A stretch of DNA of 45,762 nt from an uncultured Dysosmobacter sp. (GCF_947631635.1 NZ_CANRMB010000030.1:1-45762), one strand, 5' to 3'. Shown: positions 27,176-35,956, counted from the first letter of the stretch. Program-made: numbers and translations. The notes: generated by a model from the sequence alone, not told the origin.

Positions 27176-27994
27176 CTATTGGAGGTTGCCGCCCATCCAG
27201 CTCAGCAGCCGCACCAGCGGCTTCCAGAGATTGGGATGGTGTGTCAGAAGAAATGTTTCCACCTCTCCCCTGCTCAGGCCGTTTCCCCACAGCAGGACAT
27301 GGGGTGCGTCGGCCTCGCAGCCCACCGCCATACCAGCGGAAGCTGCTGCCATCCCCACGGCGATCTCGCTCCCCACTGCGCAGACGCCCCCGGCGTATAC
27401 GCCTATGGCGCAGACGCCCATGGCCAGATATCCCATAGCGCAGACACCAAAGGCCAGAGGTCCTGCGGCCACCGCGCCCAGGGCCAGCAGGCCCAAGGCA
27501 ACGCATCCAAAGCTGACCAGGCCCACGCTGACGAGTCCCAGAGCCACCACACCTACGGCGGTGTTGCCAATGGCGATAACGCCCCGGGCCACATCCTCCT
27601 TTGCCATCCGGTGGCCCCGGACAAACCCCACCCTGACAGACACCAGGGGCAGTCCAAAGAGCCGGGTCCTGCTGTCATAGGCATAGACGCTTCCCTTGAC
27701 GCACCGGGTCAGGTCGTCCACCTTCTGTTCCAGTCTGGCGGAGGCTGTTTCCCAGTCCCCGCCAGCGGCCGTCTCCGCCGGGTCCTCCGGCCCCTCCAGG
27801 TAGTCCTTCACCAGGTAGTCCACACTGACGCCGAACATCTCCGACAAGGAAATCAGCTTTACAAGCTCAGGCATCACCGCGCCGCTCTCCCATTTGCTGA
27901 CGGACTGCCGGGTGACCCCCAGCCGGTCCGCCAGCTGCTCCTGGGAGATCCCTTCCCGGCGGCGGAGCGTGATCAGCTTTTCTGAAAATTCCAT
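27176..27994 (-). CDS. XRE regulator with a glycine-pentad repeat domain
   Basis: Product of 272 residues. Residues 3-60 are a Cro/C1 helix-turn-helix (GISQEQLADRLGVTRQSVSKWES) ending in SVDYLVKDY. After a linker and the block RLFGLPLVSVRVGF, residues 138-207 are 14 consecutive pentads of the form G-x-x-A/S-x, for example GVVAL GLVSV GLVSF. The last 60 residues hold another hydrophobic part and EVETFLLTHHPNLW. The repeat is too regular for ordinary membrane helices and may form a beta-helical stack or pack in the membrane. Promoter at 28030-28058. The target is unknown; an ECF sigma/DUF4179 operon lies upstream on the same strand. Confidence 0.85.
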   Translation of the reverse strand: MEFSEKLITLRRREGISQEQLADRLGVTRQSVSKWESGAVMPELVKLISLSEMFGVSVDYLVKDYLEGPEDPAETAAGGDWETASARLEQKVDDLTRCVKGSVYAYDSRTRLFGLPLVSVRVGFVRGHRMAKEDVARGVIAIGNTAVGVVALGLVSVGLVSFGCVALGLLALGAVAAGPLAFGVCAMGYLAMGVCAIGVYAGGVCAVGSEIAVGMAAASAGMAVGCEADAPHVLLWGNGLSRGEVETFLLTHHPNLWKPLVRLLSWMGGNLQ

Positions 27995-28029
27995 GGTACG
28001 CAGTTCTCACTTTCTCCTTTGATGGTCTC

Positions 28030-28058
28030 ATGGTACGCCATCCGGCTGAAAAAGGCAA
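28030..28058 (-). promoter_or_regulatory. Possible promoter of the XRE/pentad gene
   Basis: On the minus strand TTGCCT (28053-28058) and TACCAT (28030-28035) are 17 bases apart. Both boxes deviate from consensus. Confidence 0.4.
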
Positions 28059-28129
28059 GAACGTATGGAGTGGAAGTTTGTCAACCCCAGGTTGCAGGCA
28101 TTGGGCCGCAGGAGATACGGCGTTTTCGG

Positions 28130-29602
28130 TCAATTTTCGGTGTACAGCAGCTCCTCCGGAACACGGAACGCCCGACCCCAGGTGCCGCCGTTTTCATCCT
28201 TGTAAACGGCAAGTATACAGGTCTCGTCAGCGTGGCTCCAATAGGATACTCTGGCATACCCGTCCTCCGCGAAGGTCAGATAATCAATCCCAAAGCGCAC
28301 TTCGCCGTAAGGAGCTTCTTGATAGACAAATTCGTCCGTGACCGGCTCGTTGTGGATCATCTCGCAGTCGGACAGGGAGAGGGTTCTGAGATAGCACTCA
28401 TCCCGTTGCTGCTGAAACTCAGTTAATTCCTCGCCGCTGTCCGGTTTGGACGCAGCGGTCAAGCCGGTGTCGGTTTTTCTGAGTTCTGTCTCTTTTCCCG
28501 TCTCCGGCTGGGCAGCTGGCTCACTCTCTCCTGCTTGTCCCCCGTCGGCAGGCAGGTCGTAGAACGCCGGCTCGTCGCTGATGACAGGGACATTTTTATC
28601 CACCCTGGCCGCCTCCTGGCCGTTCAGCGGGATCTCCATATTCCCCAAGTAGAGGGATACCGCCTGCGCAAGGTCCACGGGCTTTGCAAAGGAGGCTGTG
28701 GCGGTCTCATTGCCGCCCGGATGGCCCAGGATCATTTGGCCGGGCGCAGGCTCCACAAGGCTTCCGTCCTTCATTTTCAGCGCCGTGTAGATGACCGGCT
28801 CATTCGTGCCGTCAAAGCGGTACTGCCACCAGAGGCCCAGAGGCGAAACGCTGACGGCATCCAGGGTAAAGGTTCCATGCTCCGTCTCCACGGCCACGCC
28901 CTCCACCTTGGGCTCCAGCACCTGCTTTCCGGTGATGTCCTCCGGCAGGGGGATGTTCCACTCCCCTTCAAGGATCCATTCATCCTCGCCCCGGTCCTTC
29001 CACAGGCTGAGGCCCCTGACCTCCAGGGTCCCACCGCCCAGGTCGCAGGAGGAGGTGACCTCGTAAACGCCGGTCAGCACATTGGGGGCCTCCATGCCCG
29101 CCTCCAGCACTGTGAAGCGGCTGGTATAGGAAGCCATCTCCGTCACTTCCCTGGGCCTTGCGGAAGCCATAAGGTCATAACGGCCCTTCTCTGTTGAAAA
29201 GACGACTCCTTCCGGCACCCGGATCTCCAGCGTGATATAGAGCTGATTGCCGGAGCCCAGGATGCTGATGGGCGTGATGGTCACGCCGCCGCCCTCCGCC
29301 GCCGGGGGCAGGCCGTCTCCGATGGTCTGCATGGCATCCACCACCGCCTGCTGCTGTTCGTCCAGGCCGCCGAAGTAGCGCATCCACAGCGGTGCGGTGG
29401 CTGCCGCGGCCGCCGTCACCAGCAGCACCGCCGCCAGGAGCACCACCGCGCCCCTGCGGCCCCAGTTCTTTCTCCGGCCGGACCGCCCGGCCGGCTCCTC
29501 CGCCGCTGTCTGGGCCGCCATCAGCTGCTCCACCAGCGCCGCCCGGCCCGCGTCTGTGTAGCGGACCTCCTGCAGCTCCTGTTGATATGTGGTCTTATCC
29601 AT
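28130..29602 (-). CDS. DUF4179 membrane protein, probable anti-sigma factor
   Basis: Product of 490 residues: a short cytoplasmic part with EVRYTDAGRAALVEQLMAA, one membrane helix at about 51-70, and a large outer region. The first outer part (DEQQQAVVDAMQTIGDGLPPAAEGGGVTITPI) has the look of DUF4179, a domain found in genes next to ECF sigma factors. A low-complexity linker around residue 370-410 leads to a C-terminal domain ending WGRAFRVPEELLYTEN. The start codon immediately follows the sigma gene stop, and GGAGGAGG lies inside that gene's end. A role as membrane partner of the sigma factor is inferred from gene order. Confidence 0.82.
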   Translation of the reverse strand: MDKTTYQQELQEVRYTDAGRAALVEQLMAAQTAAEEPAGRSGRRKNWGRRGAVVLLAAVLLVTAAAAATAPLWMRYFGGLDEQQQAVVDAMQTIGDGLPPAAEGGGVTITPISILGSGNQLYITLEIRVPEGVVFSTEKGRYDLMASARPREVTEMASYTSRFTVLEAGMEAPNVLTGVYEVTSSCDLGGGTLEVRGLSLWKDRGEDEWILEGEWNIPLPEDITGKQVLEPKVEGVAVETEHGTFTLDAVSVSPLGLWWQYRFDGTNEPVIYTALKMKDGSLVEPAPGQMILGHPGGNETATASFAKPVDLAQAVSLYLGNMEIPLNGQEAARVDKNVPVISDEPAFYDLPADGGQAGESEPAAQPETGKETELRKTDTGLTAASKPDSGEELTEFQQQRDECYLRTLSLSDCEMIHNEPVTDEFVYQEAPYGEVRFGIDYLTFAEDGYARVSYWSHADETCILAVYKDENGGTWGRAFRVPEELLYTEN

Positions 29603-30127
29603 CTACACGACCTCCTCCAGCATTGTTTTCAGTTTGGCTTTCCCCCGGTAGAGATAGGTGCTGACCTGTTGGACCCTGCACCCCATCAGAGCGGCGATCT
29701 CCTCCACGCTGTATTCCTCGTAATACCGCAGATACACAGCCTGCCGGTAGTTCTCCGGCAGGGCCTGAACCGCCCGCAGCACCGGACTGTCCTCCAGCTC
29801 CGGCATGTGCACCGCCGGCTCCGGGGCGTCCTCCAGCGGCACCCGCCGCCGGTTCCAGGCGGACTTCTTCCAGTCCTTGCAGCAATTGACGGCCACCCGC
29901 ACCACCCAGGCCCGCTCCTGCTCCGGCTCCAGGAAGCGCTGGGGCGAGGTCAGCAGCTTCAGCAGCGCGGTCTGGCTGATGTCCTGGGCGTCCTGGAGCT
30001 CGCCCGTCCAGGTGTAGCCGATGCGCAGCACCGTGTCCGACCAGCGGGCCACCAGCTCCTCGGCCTCCTGCCGGGAATATGTGATCTCTTTCGTACTATC
30101 ATCCCCTTCTTGATCGGCGCCTTTCAC
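29603..30127 (-). CDS. ECF-type RNA polymerase sigma factor
   Basis: Product of up to 174 residues. Region 2 includes YTWTGELQDAQDISQTALLKLL and region 4 includes LPENYRQAVYLRYYEEYSVEEIAALMGCRVQQVSTYLYRGKAKLK, the classic ECF signature. It probably directs transcription of its own operon and an envelope-related regulon. The start is uncertain: GTG at 30127 is in frame but has no clear ribosome site. The stop codon abuts the ATG of the DUF4179 gene. A TTGACA on the minus strand at 30177-30182 has no good -10 partner. Confidence 0.88.
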   Translation of the reverse strand: MKGADQEGDDSTKEITYSRQEAEELVARWSDTVLRIGYTWTGELQDAQDISQTALLKLLTSPQRFLEPEQERAWVVRVAVNCCKDWKKSAWNRRRVPLEDAPEPAVHMPELEDSPVLRAVQALPENYRQAVYLRYYEEYSVEEIAALMGCRVQQVSTYLYRGKAKLKTMLEEVV

Positions 30128-30194
30128 TGAGAAAACGAATTCAGAACCGGAAATCTGGCATCTGATGAAAAATTTTTGTCAATCAGGATGTGAA

Positions 30195-30223
30195 AAAGCC
30201 GCCGGGAAATTCCCGGCGGCTTT
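30195..30223 (-). terminator. Terminator of the mltG-U32-FAD oxidoreductase operon
   Basis: A 14-bp stem (AAAGCCGCCGGGAA with TTCCCGGCGGCTTT) with a minimal loop, followed on the minus strand by TTTTTC. It is six bases past the stop codon. Confidence 0.85.
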
Positions 30224-30228
30224 CGCTT

Positions 30229-31626
30229 TTAACCTTCTTCGGCGATCTTTCGTCCCATGAGGACGCCCATCACGGAGGCCATCATCAGTCCCCGGGTCCA
30301 GCCGGAGCTGTCGCCCAGGCAGTGGAGGCCCTGGAGGCTGGTGTTGAAGTCGGTGTCCATCTTCACCCGGTTGGAGTAGAACTTCAGCTCGGGAGAGTAC
30401 AGCAGCGTCTCGTAGGCGGCAAAGCCCGGCACCACATAGTCCAGCGCCTTGATGAAGCCGATGATGTTGATCATGGCCCGGTAGGGCATAGCGGCTGTGA
30501 TGTCGCCCGCCACCACGTCCGGCAGGGTGGGCTTGATGTTGGACTGGGCCAGCTCCTTCTGCCAGGTCCGCTTGCCGTCCAGAATGTCGCCGAACCGCTG
30601 GACCAGGATGTGGCCGTTGCCCAGCATGTTGGTCAGCTCGCCCACCTTCTGGGCGTAGGCGATGGGCTGGTTGAAGGGCACGCTGAAGTTGTGGGAGCAG
30701 AGGATGGAGAGGTTGGTGTTGTCGCTCTTGAACTCCTTATAGGAGTGGCCGTTGACCACCGCCAGATTGTTGTCGTAGTTCTCCTGGCTGACAAAGCCGC
30801 CTGGGTTCTGGCAGAAGGTGCGGACCTTATTTTTAAAGGGCTGGGGATAGCCCACCAGCTTGGACTCGTACAGCACCCGGTTCACCGTCTCCATGATCTC
30901 ATTGCGGACCTCCACCCGGACGCCGATGTCCACGGTGCCGGGGGCGTGGGCGATGTTGTGCTCGGCGCACAGCTTTTCCAGCCAGTCGGCGCCCCGGCGG
31001 CCGGTGGCCACCACGGTGTGCTTGGCGTATATCTCCAGGTCGGTCTTGCCGTTGGAGATGGAGACGCCCCTGCAAACGTCGTTCTCCAGGATCAGGTTGC
31101 TGCACTCATAGCCAAAGTACATCTTCACACCGTTTTCCTGGAGGTACTTTTCGATGGCCAGATAGATCCCCTGGGCCTTTTCCGTGCCCATGTGGCGGAT
31201 GGGGCAGTCCACCAGCTTCAAACCAGCCTGGATGGCCCGCCTGCGGATCTCCTTCCGCTCCTCCTCATGGCCCAGGCCCTCGATATGGGTGTCCGCGCCG
31301 AATTCCAGATAGATCTGGTCGGCGTAGTTGATGGTCTCCTGTGCCACGTCCTCCCCGATCAGCGTAGGCAGGTCGCCGCCCACCTCATAGCTGAGGGACA
31401 GCTTGCCGTCTGAAAAAGCGCCTGCGCCAGAAAAACCGGTGGTGATATGGCAGTAGGGCTTGCAGTTCACGCACTTGCGGGTCTTGTCCTTGGGGCAGTG
31501 GCGGTTCTCCACGGCCTGTCCCTTCTCCACCATGATGATCTTCTGCTTGCTGCCCTTTTTGATCATTTCCAGGGCGGTAAAAATACCGGCGGGGCCGGCG
31601 CCGACAATCACGACGTCTGCATTCAT
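30229..31626 (-). CDS. FAD-dependent oxidoreductase (COG2509-type)
   Basis: Product of 465 residues. The N-terminus DVVIVGAGPAGIFTALEM binds FAD. A cysteine group KCVNCKPYCHITTGFSGAGAFSDGKLSL follows, and ATGRRGADWLEKL and LGDSSGWTRGLMMASVMGVLMGRKIAEE mark the C-terminal flavin site. The family is a set of predicted dehydrogenases of unknown substrate, widely conserved in anaerobes. AAGGAGAGATATT precedes the ATG at 31626. It lies 11 bases after the U32 gene and closes the operon. Confidence 0.9.
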   Translation of the reverse strand: MNADVVIVGAGPAGIFTALEMIKKGSKQKIIMVEKGQAVENRHCPKDKTRKCVNCKPYCHITTGFSGAGAFSDGKLSLSYEVGGDLPTLIGEDVAQETINYADQIYLEFGADTHIEGLGHEEERKEIRRRAIQAGLKLVDCPIRHMGTEKAQGIYLAIEKYLQENGVKMYFGYECSNLILENDVCRGVSISNGKTDLEIYAKHTVVATGRRGADWLEKLCAEHNIAHAPGTVDIGVRVEVRNEIMETVNRVLYESKLVGYPQPFKNKVRTFCQNPGGFVSQENYDNNLAVVNGHSYKEFKSDNTNLSILCSHNFSVPFNQPIAYAQKVGELTNMLGNGHILVQRFGDILDGKRTWQKELAQSNIKPTLPDVVAGDITAAMPYRAMINIIGFIKALDYVVPGFAAYETLLYSPELKFYSNRVKMDTDFNTSLQGLHCLGDSSGWTRGLMMASVMGVLMGRKIAEEG

Positions 31627-31637
31627 AATATCTCTCC

Positions 31638-32852
31638 TTATTTAGCTGATAGTTCCACCGCGTGGCGCACCAGTGTAAAGGGCGGCACCGCTTTCGGCAA
31701 TTTCATATGGAAAACCATTTGCGGGGTCCTGGGTTCGTCCAAAAGCTGTCCCTCCTGGTCCGTCATCTCCGGGACCGTCATGGCAAAGGGACGTAGATCC
31801 GGTCCCACCAGTTCCACCGTGTCTCCCGTGCGGAATTTGTTTCGAAGAGACAAGGTGGCGTTTCCCGCTTCGTCGCAGTCTGTGACAAGGGCAATCACCT
31901 GCCACTCCCTGATATACCTGGAATTGGCGTAATACTGTCCCGGCGGACCGTAATAGAAGCCCGTGGCGTAGGGCCGGTGGCTGACATGCTCCACCTCATC
32001 CCGCCAAACGGGGTCGATGGGCTCTCCCGCCAGCGCCGCATCCAGACCGTGGCGGTAGGCCCCGGTGACGATGGCCGCGTAATAGGCGGACTTGGCCCGG
32101 CCCTCGATCTTCAGGCTGGACAGGCCCGCGTCGATCAGGTCGTCCAGATGGTCGATCATGCACATATCCCGGGAGTTCATGATGTATGTACCCTGCTGGT
32201 CCTCCTCAATGGGGAAATACTCCCCGGGGCGTTTCTCCTCCATCAGGGCGTACCGATACCGGCAGGGCTGGGCGCAGGCGCCCCGGCTGGAATCCCGCCC
32301 GGTCATATAGTTGCTCAGCAGGCACCGCCCGGAATAGCTGACGCACATGGCGCCGTGGACGAATGCCTCGATCTCCAGCTCCCAGGGCGACTTCTCCCGG
32401 ATGGTCCGGATCTCCTCCAGACTCAGCTCCCGGGCCAGAATGACCCGGGACGCGCCCTGGCCGTACCAGGCCCGGGCGGTCTCATAGTTGCAGACGCTGG
32501 CCTGGGTGGAGATGTGCCGCCTGCATTTGGGCGCGTACTTTCCAGCCAGGTTAAAGGCCCCCAGGTCCGCCACGATCACCGCGTCCACACCGGCGTCGTT
32601 CAGCAGCTCCAGATGCTCCGGCAGGCGGGCGACCTCGTCGTTCCGGGGCATGGTGTTGATGGTGCAGTAGGCCTTGACACCGTGGCTGTGGGCAAAGCCC
32701 ACAGCCTCCCGCAGCTTCTCCGGGGTGAAGTTTCCGACAAAGGCGCGCATCCCGAAGGTGGTGCCCGCCAGATACACCGCATCGGCGCCGTACAGCACCG
32801 CCATCCGCAGGCGCTCCATGTCCCCTGCCGGGGCCAGGAGTTCCGGTCTCAT
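31638..32852 (-). CDS. U32 family protein, probable tRNA hydroxylation protein (TrhP/YrrO-like)
   Basis: Product of 404 residues. The U32 signature is plain: EAFVHGAMCVSYSGRCLLS, with ACAQPCR as further cysteines. Members once called peptidases include YrrN/YrrO (TrhP) of B. subtilis and related proteins of E. coli, which make 5-hydroxyuridine in tRNA from prephenate-derived chemistry. The order mltG then U32 gene repeats the B. subtilis yrrL-yrrM-yrrN-yrrO block without yrrM, which supports this role. GGAGG lies eight bases before the ATG at 32852; the extension to 32885 would overlap mltG. The cysteines suggest a bound iron-sulfur cluster. Confidence 0.85.
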   Translation of the reverse strand: MRPELLAPAGDMERLRMAVLYGADAVYLAGTTFGMRAFVGNFTPEKLREAVGFAHSHGVKAYCTINTMPRNDEVARLPEHLELLNDAGVDAVIVADLGAFNLAGKYAPKCRRHISTQASVCNYETARAWYGQGASRVILARELSLEEIRTIREKSPWELEIEAFVHGAMCVSYSGRCLLSNYMTGRDSSRGACAQPCRYRYALMEEKRPGEYFPIEEDQQGTYIMNSRDMCMIDHLDDLIDAGLSSLKIEGRAKSAYYAAIVTGAYRHGLDAALAGEPIDPVWRDEVEHVSHRPYATGFYYGPPGQYYANSRYIREWQVIALVTDCDEAGNATLSLRNKFRTGDTVELVGPDLRPFAMTVPEMTDQEGQLLDEPRTPQMVFHMKLPKAVPPFTLVRHAVELSAK

Positions 32853-32856
32853 ATGC

Positions 32857-34008
32857 TTATCCTCCATATTCAGAACTGTTGACAAAGTTGTTGTGCTCTT
32901 TCAGGGTAGCGGAGAAGTGGTGCTTGCCGTCCTTGCCCAGGGCGTAATAGTAATAATTGCTCTCCTCCGGCTCCAGTGCCGCTTCAATGGCGGCCAGGCC
33001 GGGGTTGGCGATGGGCGTAGGGGGCAGACCCGCGTACTTGTACAGATTATAGGGCGAATCCACCGCCTTGTCCTCGTTGGTGATGGCCCCTGTATGCCCC
33101 GGCAGGGCGTACAGCAGCGCCGCGTCGATCTGAAGCAGGCCGTAGGTGCCGCCCTTGTCTCCAGCGCCCTCCAGACGGTTGTAGATCACAGAGGCGATCA
33201 GGCCCTGGTCCGTGCCGTCCGTCTCCTTTTCGATCAGGGAGGCGATGGTCATGATCTTTTTCAGGTCATATCCCCGGGCCTCCGCCTCGGTCAGCAGCTC
33301 GTCGTCCAGGCGGCTGTTGAGGGTGGAGATCATCTTGTCCAGCGCCGCGCCGGGCTTTTTCGTGTTGGCGTAGAACTCATAGGTGTCTGGGAACAGATAC
33401 CCCTCCAGACGGCTGATGTCCTGGGAGCTGTTGTCGATAAAGGAGTAGTCGAACTTGTAGGTCTTGGCGGCTTCCAGCAGCGCCTCCTCCGTGCTGACGC
33501 CCTTTTCCGCCAGCAGGTGGATGGTCTGGGCCACGGTGTAGCCCTCCGGGATGGTGACGCGCACGGTCTCCGCGTTCATGTTGCCGGAGGTACTCCGCAT
33601 CCCCACCACCAGGGCGTGGTAGTCCATGTCGGTGTTCAGGGTATAGGTGCCCATGCCGATCTTTTCGTCAGCGTTGGAGATGCCGGCATACAGCTTGAAG
33701 AACCATTTGTATTTGATCAGTCCCGCGTCCTGCAGCTTTTCGGCCACGGTGCTCACGGTGTCCTCCGCCGTCACCTCTACGGTAACATTGGTGATGCTCC
33801 CCCGGTTGAAGGCGCAGAGGTCCGTGATCAGCAGCCAGCCCACACCGGCCAGAATCGCAGACGTCAGCACCACCAGCAGCAGATACAGCAGCGGGTTCAT
33901 GTGCCGCCGCTTCTTCCGGCGGCGGGCCGCCGGATGCCGGCCGGTCCCGCTGCGGCGGACCTGCTCCGTATCCCAACTGGCGGTATCTCCCTTTTTGTAA
34001 TCAGCCAT
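32857..34008 (-). CDS. mltG: Endolytic transglycosylase MltG
   Basis: Product of 383 residues. It cuts new glycan strands of peptidoglycan at the membrane. A basic cytoplasmic tail (GRHPAARRRKKRRH) precedes one membrane helix (NPLLYLLLVVLTSAILAGVGWLL). A LysM-like region with VRVTIPEGYTVAQTIHLLAEKG comes next, and then the catalytic YceG core: EGYLFPDTYEF, ASLIEKETDG with the catalytic Glu, and the C-terminal SPYNLYKYAGLPPTPIANPG. GGAGG lies five bases before the ATG at 34008. First gene of the operon with the U32 protein and the FAD oxidoreductase. Confidence 0.95.
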   Translation of the reverse strand: MADYKKGDTASWDTEQVRRSGTGRHPAARRRKKRRHMNPLLYLLLVVLTSAILAGVGWLLITDLCAFNRGSITNVTVEVTAEDTVSTVAEKLQDAGLIKYKWFFKLYAGISNADEKIGMGTYTLNTDMDYHALVVGMRSTSGNMNAETVRVTIPEGYTVAQTIHLLAEKGVSTEEALLEAAKTYKFDYSFIDNSSQDISRLEGYLFPDTYEFYANTKKPGAALDKMISTLNSRLDDELLTEAEARGYDLKKIMTIASLIEKETDGTDQGLIASVIYNRLEGAGDKGGTYGLLQIDAALLYALPGHTGAITNEDKAVDSPYNLYKYAGLPPTPIANPGLAAIEAALEPEESNYYYYALGKDGKHHFSATLKEHNNFVNSSEYGG

Positions 34009-34150
34009 TGAAACCTCCATACTCCCCGTCCCTTTTCGTGTTGGACGGTCCAAATTTTCCTTACTTCCTGTCCTTTTTGGTTTTTTTCAAATGGTCAGGC
34101 TCCAAAGCGGTGCCCCGACGCATAGAATGTCTCAAAGTGAGGTGACAATC

Positions 34151-34324
34151 ATGTGCTTTAACAACGGAAACAACGACGGTTCCTGCCTGTGGCTCATCAT
34201 CATCGTCATCCTGCTGGTCTGCTGCTGCGGCTGCGGCTCCAACGGCGGCAGCTGCGGGAACAACTGTGGATGCGGCTGTAACTGCGGCTGCAACAACAAT
34301 AACGACGGGTGCAGCTGCTGCTGA
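34151..34324 (+). CDS. Small cysteine-rich membrane-anchored protein
   Basis: Product of 57 residues, 15 of them Cys. A short start (MCFNNGNNDGSC) leads into one membrane helix (LWLIIIVILLV), then CCCGCGSNGGSC and a tail of Cys, Gly and Asn repeats. I do not recognise a function; metal binding, disulfide cross-linking or a spore or surface role are all possible. GAGGTGA lies five bases before the ATG, and a terminator follows directly, so it is a true single-gene unit set against the surrounding minus-strand genes. CATAGAAT at about 34121-34128 resembles a sporulation sigma-E/K -10, but no clear -35 was found. Confidence 0.75.
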   Translation: MCFNNGNNDGSCLWLIIIVILLVCCCGCGSNGGSCGNNCGCGCNCGCNNNNDGCSCC

Positions 34325-34337
34325 GCCCTTCGGAGAA

Positions 34338-34363
34338 GTGGGACGCCATGCGTCCCGCTTTTT
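34338..34363 (+). terminator. Terminator after the cysteine-rich gene
   Basis: A nine-pair stem (GTGGGACGC with GCGTCCCGC, one G-T pair) and CAT loop, followed by TTTTT. Confidence 0.8.
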
Positions 34364-34384
34364 CCTCCGTAAAGTGGATAAGCC

Positions 34385-35050
34385 TTATAGCTCCTGTTTT
34401 ACGATATTCACCACCTGCCGGTGGATATCCTCCGGCGTCCGGGGCCTGTCCCCGGCGGAGCAGTCCACCACCACCCAGCCGCAGTCCGCCACGATCTGCC
34501 GGGCGCTCTCCCGGCAGCGGCGCAGATAGGCGCTGTCCTGCTCGTGGATATCTGCCTTGGTGGATGTCTCCTGCTCCCGGTGCCGCATCATCTTTTCGGA
34601 GAGCTCCGTTGGCATGTCCAGATACAGCACCAGATCCGGCTTGGGCAGGCCCAGGCGGTGATACTCCAGGTCGAACAGCCAGTCCAAAAACTCCTGCCGC
34701 TCTCCGTCAGGCAGCTTGGACGCCTGATGGACGGCATTGGACGTGGTGTAGCGGTTGGCGATGATCACGCCGCCGCTCTCATAAAACGCGCCCCAGTCCT
34801 CCTTGTAAGAGGCCAGCCGGTCCACGGCGAAGAGGACCGATGAGGCGTAGGCGTTGACATCCCCCGCCTCCTTCCCCAGCGCGCCGTGGAGATACAGGTT
34901 CGCCGGCTCGGCAAAGGGATTCCCATACCGGGGAAAGTCGATCTCCTGATACGGGACGCCCCGGGCTTTCAGATATCGGCACATCATCCGGGCCTGGGTG
35001 GCCTTGCCGGAGCCGTCGGTCCCCTCAAATACAATCAGTTTTCCGCTCAT
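34385..35050 (-). CDS. tmk: Thymidylate kinase
   Basis: Product of 221 residues. It phosphorylates dTMP to dTDP with ATP. The P-loop reads IVFEGTDGSGKATQA, followed by FAVDRLASYKEDW and GGVIIANRYTTSNAVHQASK, which match the dTMP-binding DR and RY-TS signatures. LVLYLDMPTELSEKMMRHRE is the lid region. Position three of the P-loop tail is Ala rather than the usual Thr (GKATQ), as in some clostridial Tmk-like proteins. The ATG at 35050 overlaps the stop of the glycosyltransferase gene as ATGA. A role as general nucleotide kinase cannot be excluded. Confidence 0.87.
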   Translation of the reverse strand: MSGKLIVFEGTDGSGKATQARMMCRYLKARGVPYQEIDFPRYGNPFAEPANLYLHGALGKEAGDVNAYASSVLFAVDRLASYKEDWGAFYESGGVIIANRYTTSNAVHQASKLPDGERQEFLDWLFDLEYHRLGLPKPDLVLYLDMPTELSEKMMRHREQETSTKADIHEQDSAYLRRCRESARQIVADCGWVVVDCSAGDRPRTPEDIHRQVVNIVKQEL

Positions 35051-35766
35051 TTCCGTCTCTTCTCCTGTTTCACATGTACCAAGAACAGCGGCAGCTTCAT
35101 CATGCGGCCGATTCGCCTGGGCTCCTTGCACAGCCGGTAAAACCACTCCAAACCATGGTCGGACCAGAATTTTGGAGCGCGCTCCACCACACCGGCGAAC
35201 ACATCCAGGCTCCCGCCCAGACCGCACAGCAGACGGGCGCCGGTGGCGGGGCCGTTCTTCCTCATCCAAAGCTCCTGCTTCGGCGCGCCCAGGCACACGA
35301 ACACCACATCCGCTCCGCTCTGCCGGATGGCCTCCGCCACGGGGGCGTCCTCTTTGAAATAGCCGTCGTGGGTGCCGGCGATGACCAGACCGGGGTACCG
35401 CTCCGCCAGGTTCTTTGCCGCCGCCTCCGCCACGCCGGGCTTGGCGCCCAGCAGATAGAGGGACAGCCCCTCCTCTGCCATTCTTTCCAGTAAATGGCCG
35501 GCAAATTCAATGCCCGGTGTTTTTTCCTTCAGCGGCGTGCCCAGCATGGCCGCGCCCTTGATGACGCCGATGCCGTCCGGCAGCACCAGATCCGCCTCGT
35601 TGACGGCGATTTTTGCCGCCAGATTCTCCCGGCAGACCTCCACGATCTCCGGATTCGGCGTCACCACATAGTGGGTGCCCTCCCCGTGGAGCAGCGCCAG
35701 AGCGCGGTCCACGGCCTCTGCCATCGTCACATTGTCGAATCCGACGCCCAAAACGTCAATACGCAT
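35047..35766 (-). CDS. WecB/TagA/CpsF family glycosyltransferase
   Basis: Product of 239 residues. Family blocks are VVTPNPEIVEVCRENLAAKIAVNEADLVLPDGIGVI, SLYLLGAKPGVAEAAAKNLAERYPGL and DVVFVCLGAPKQELWM. TagA-type enzymes transfer N-acetylmannosamine or related sugars to lipid-linked GlcNAc in wall teichoic acid or polysaccharide synthesis. The start at 35766 follows GAGGTGGTTCC. It is the first gene of a two-gene operon with tmk, overlapping by four bases, and has its own promoter. No other teichoic acid gene is nearby. Confidence 0.92.
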   Translation of the reverse strand: MRIDVLGVGFDNVTMAEAVDRALALLHGEGTHYVVTPNPEIVEVCRENLAAKIAVNEADLVLPDGIGVIKGAAMLGTPLKEKTPGIEFAGHLLERMAEEGLSLYLLGAKPGVAEAAAKNLAERYPGLVIAGTHDGYFKEDAPVAEAIRQSGADVVFVCLGAPKQELWMRKNGPATGARLLCGLGGSLDVFAGVVERAPKFWSDHGLEWFYRLCKEPRRIGRMMKLPLFLVHVKQEKRRK

Positions 35767-35800
35767 GGAACCACCTCGCAACATACTCATACAGTTTTGC

Positions 35801-35830
35801 ATTATATCATATAGGTCCGCCTTTGTCCAA
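35801..35830 (-). promoter_or_regulatory. Promoter of the tagA-tmk operon
   Basis: On the minus strand TTGGAC (35825-35830) and TATAAT (35801-35806) are 18 bases apart; TGA before the -10 gives an extended -10. Confidence 0.65.
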
Positions 35831-35956
35831 TCCCAAATAAGGCCCTTTCTTTTCAGCGGTTTTCCGCCGCTCCGGCAAATGGCCGGAAATGTGTATCAGC
35901 GCCAAAGGTGGAAGGAAACATGAAGCGGGGATGCCGATATGGCCTCCCCGCTTCCC

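Noticed and set aside
27179..27985. Plus-strand frame opposite the XRE/pentad gene
   Set aside because: Regularity of this frame (His/Gly/Ala/Asp repeats) is only the complement of the GxxAx-type repeat; no ribosome site.
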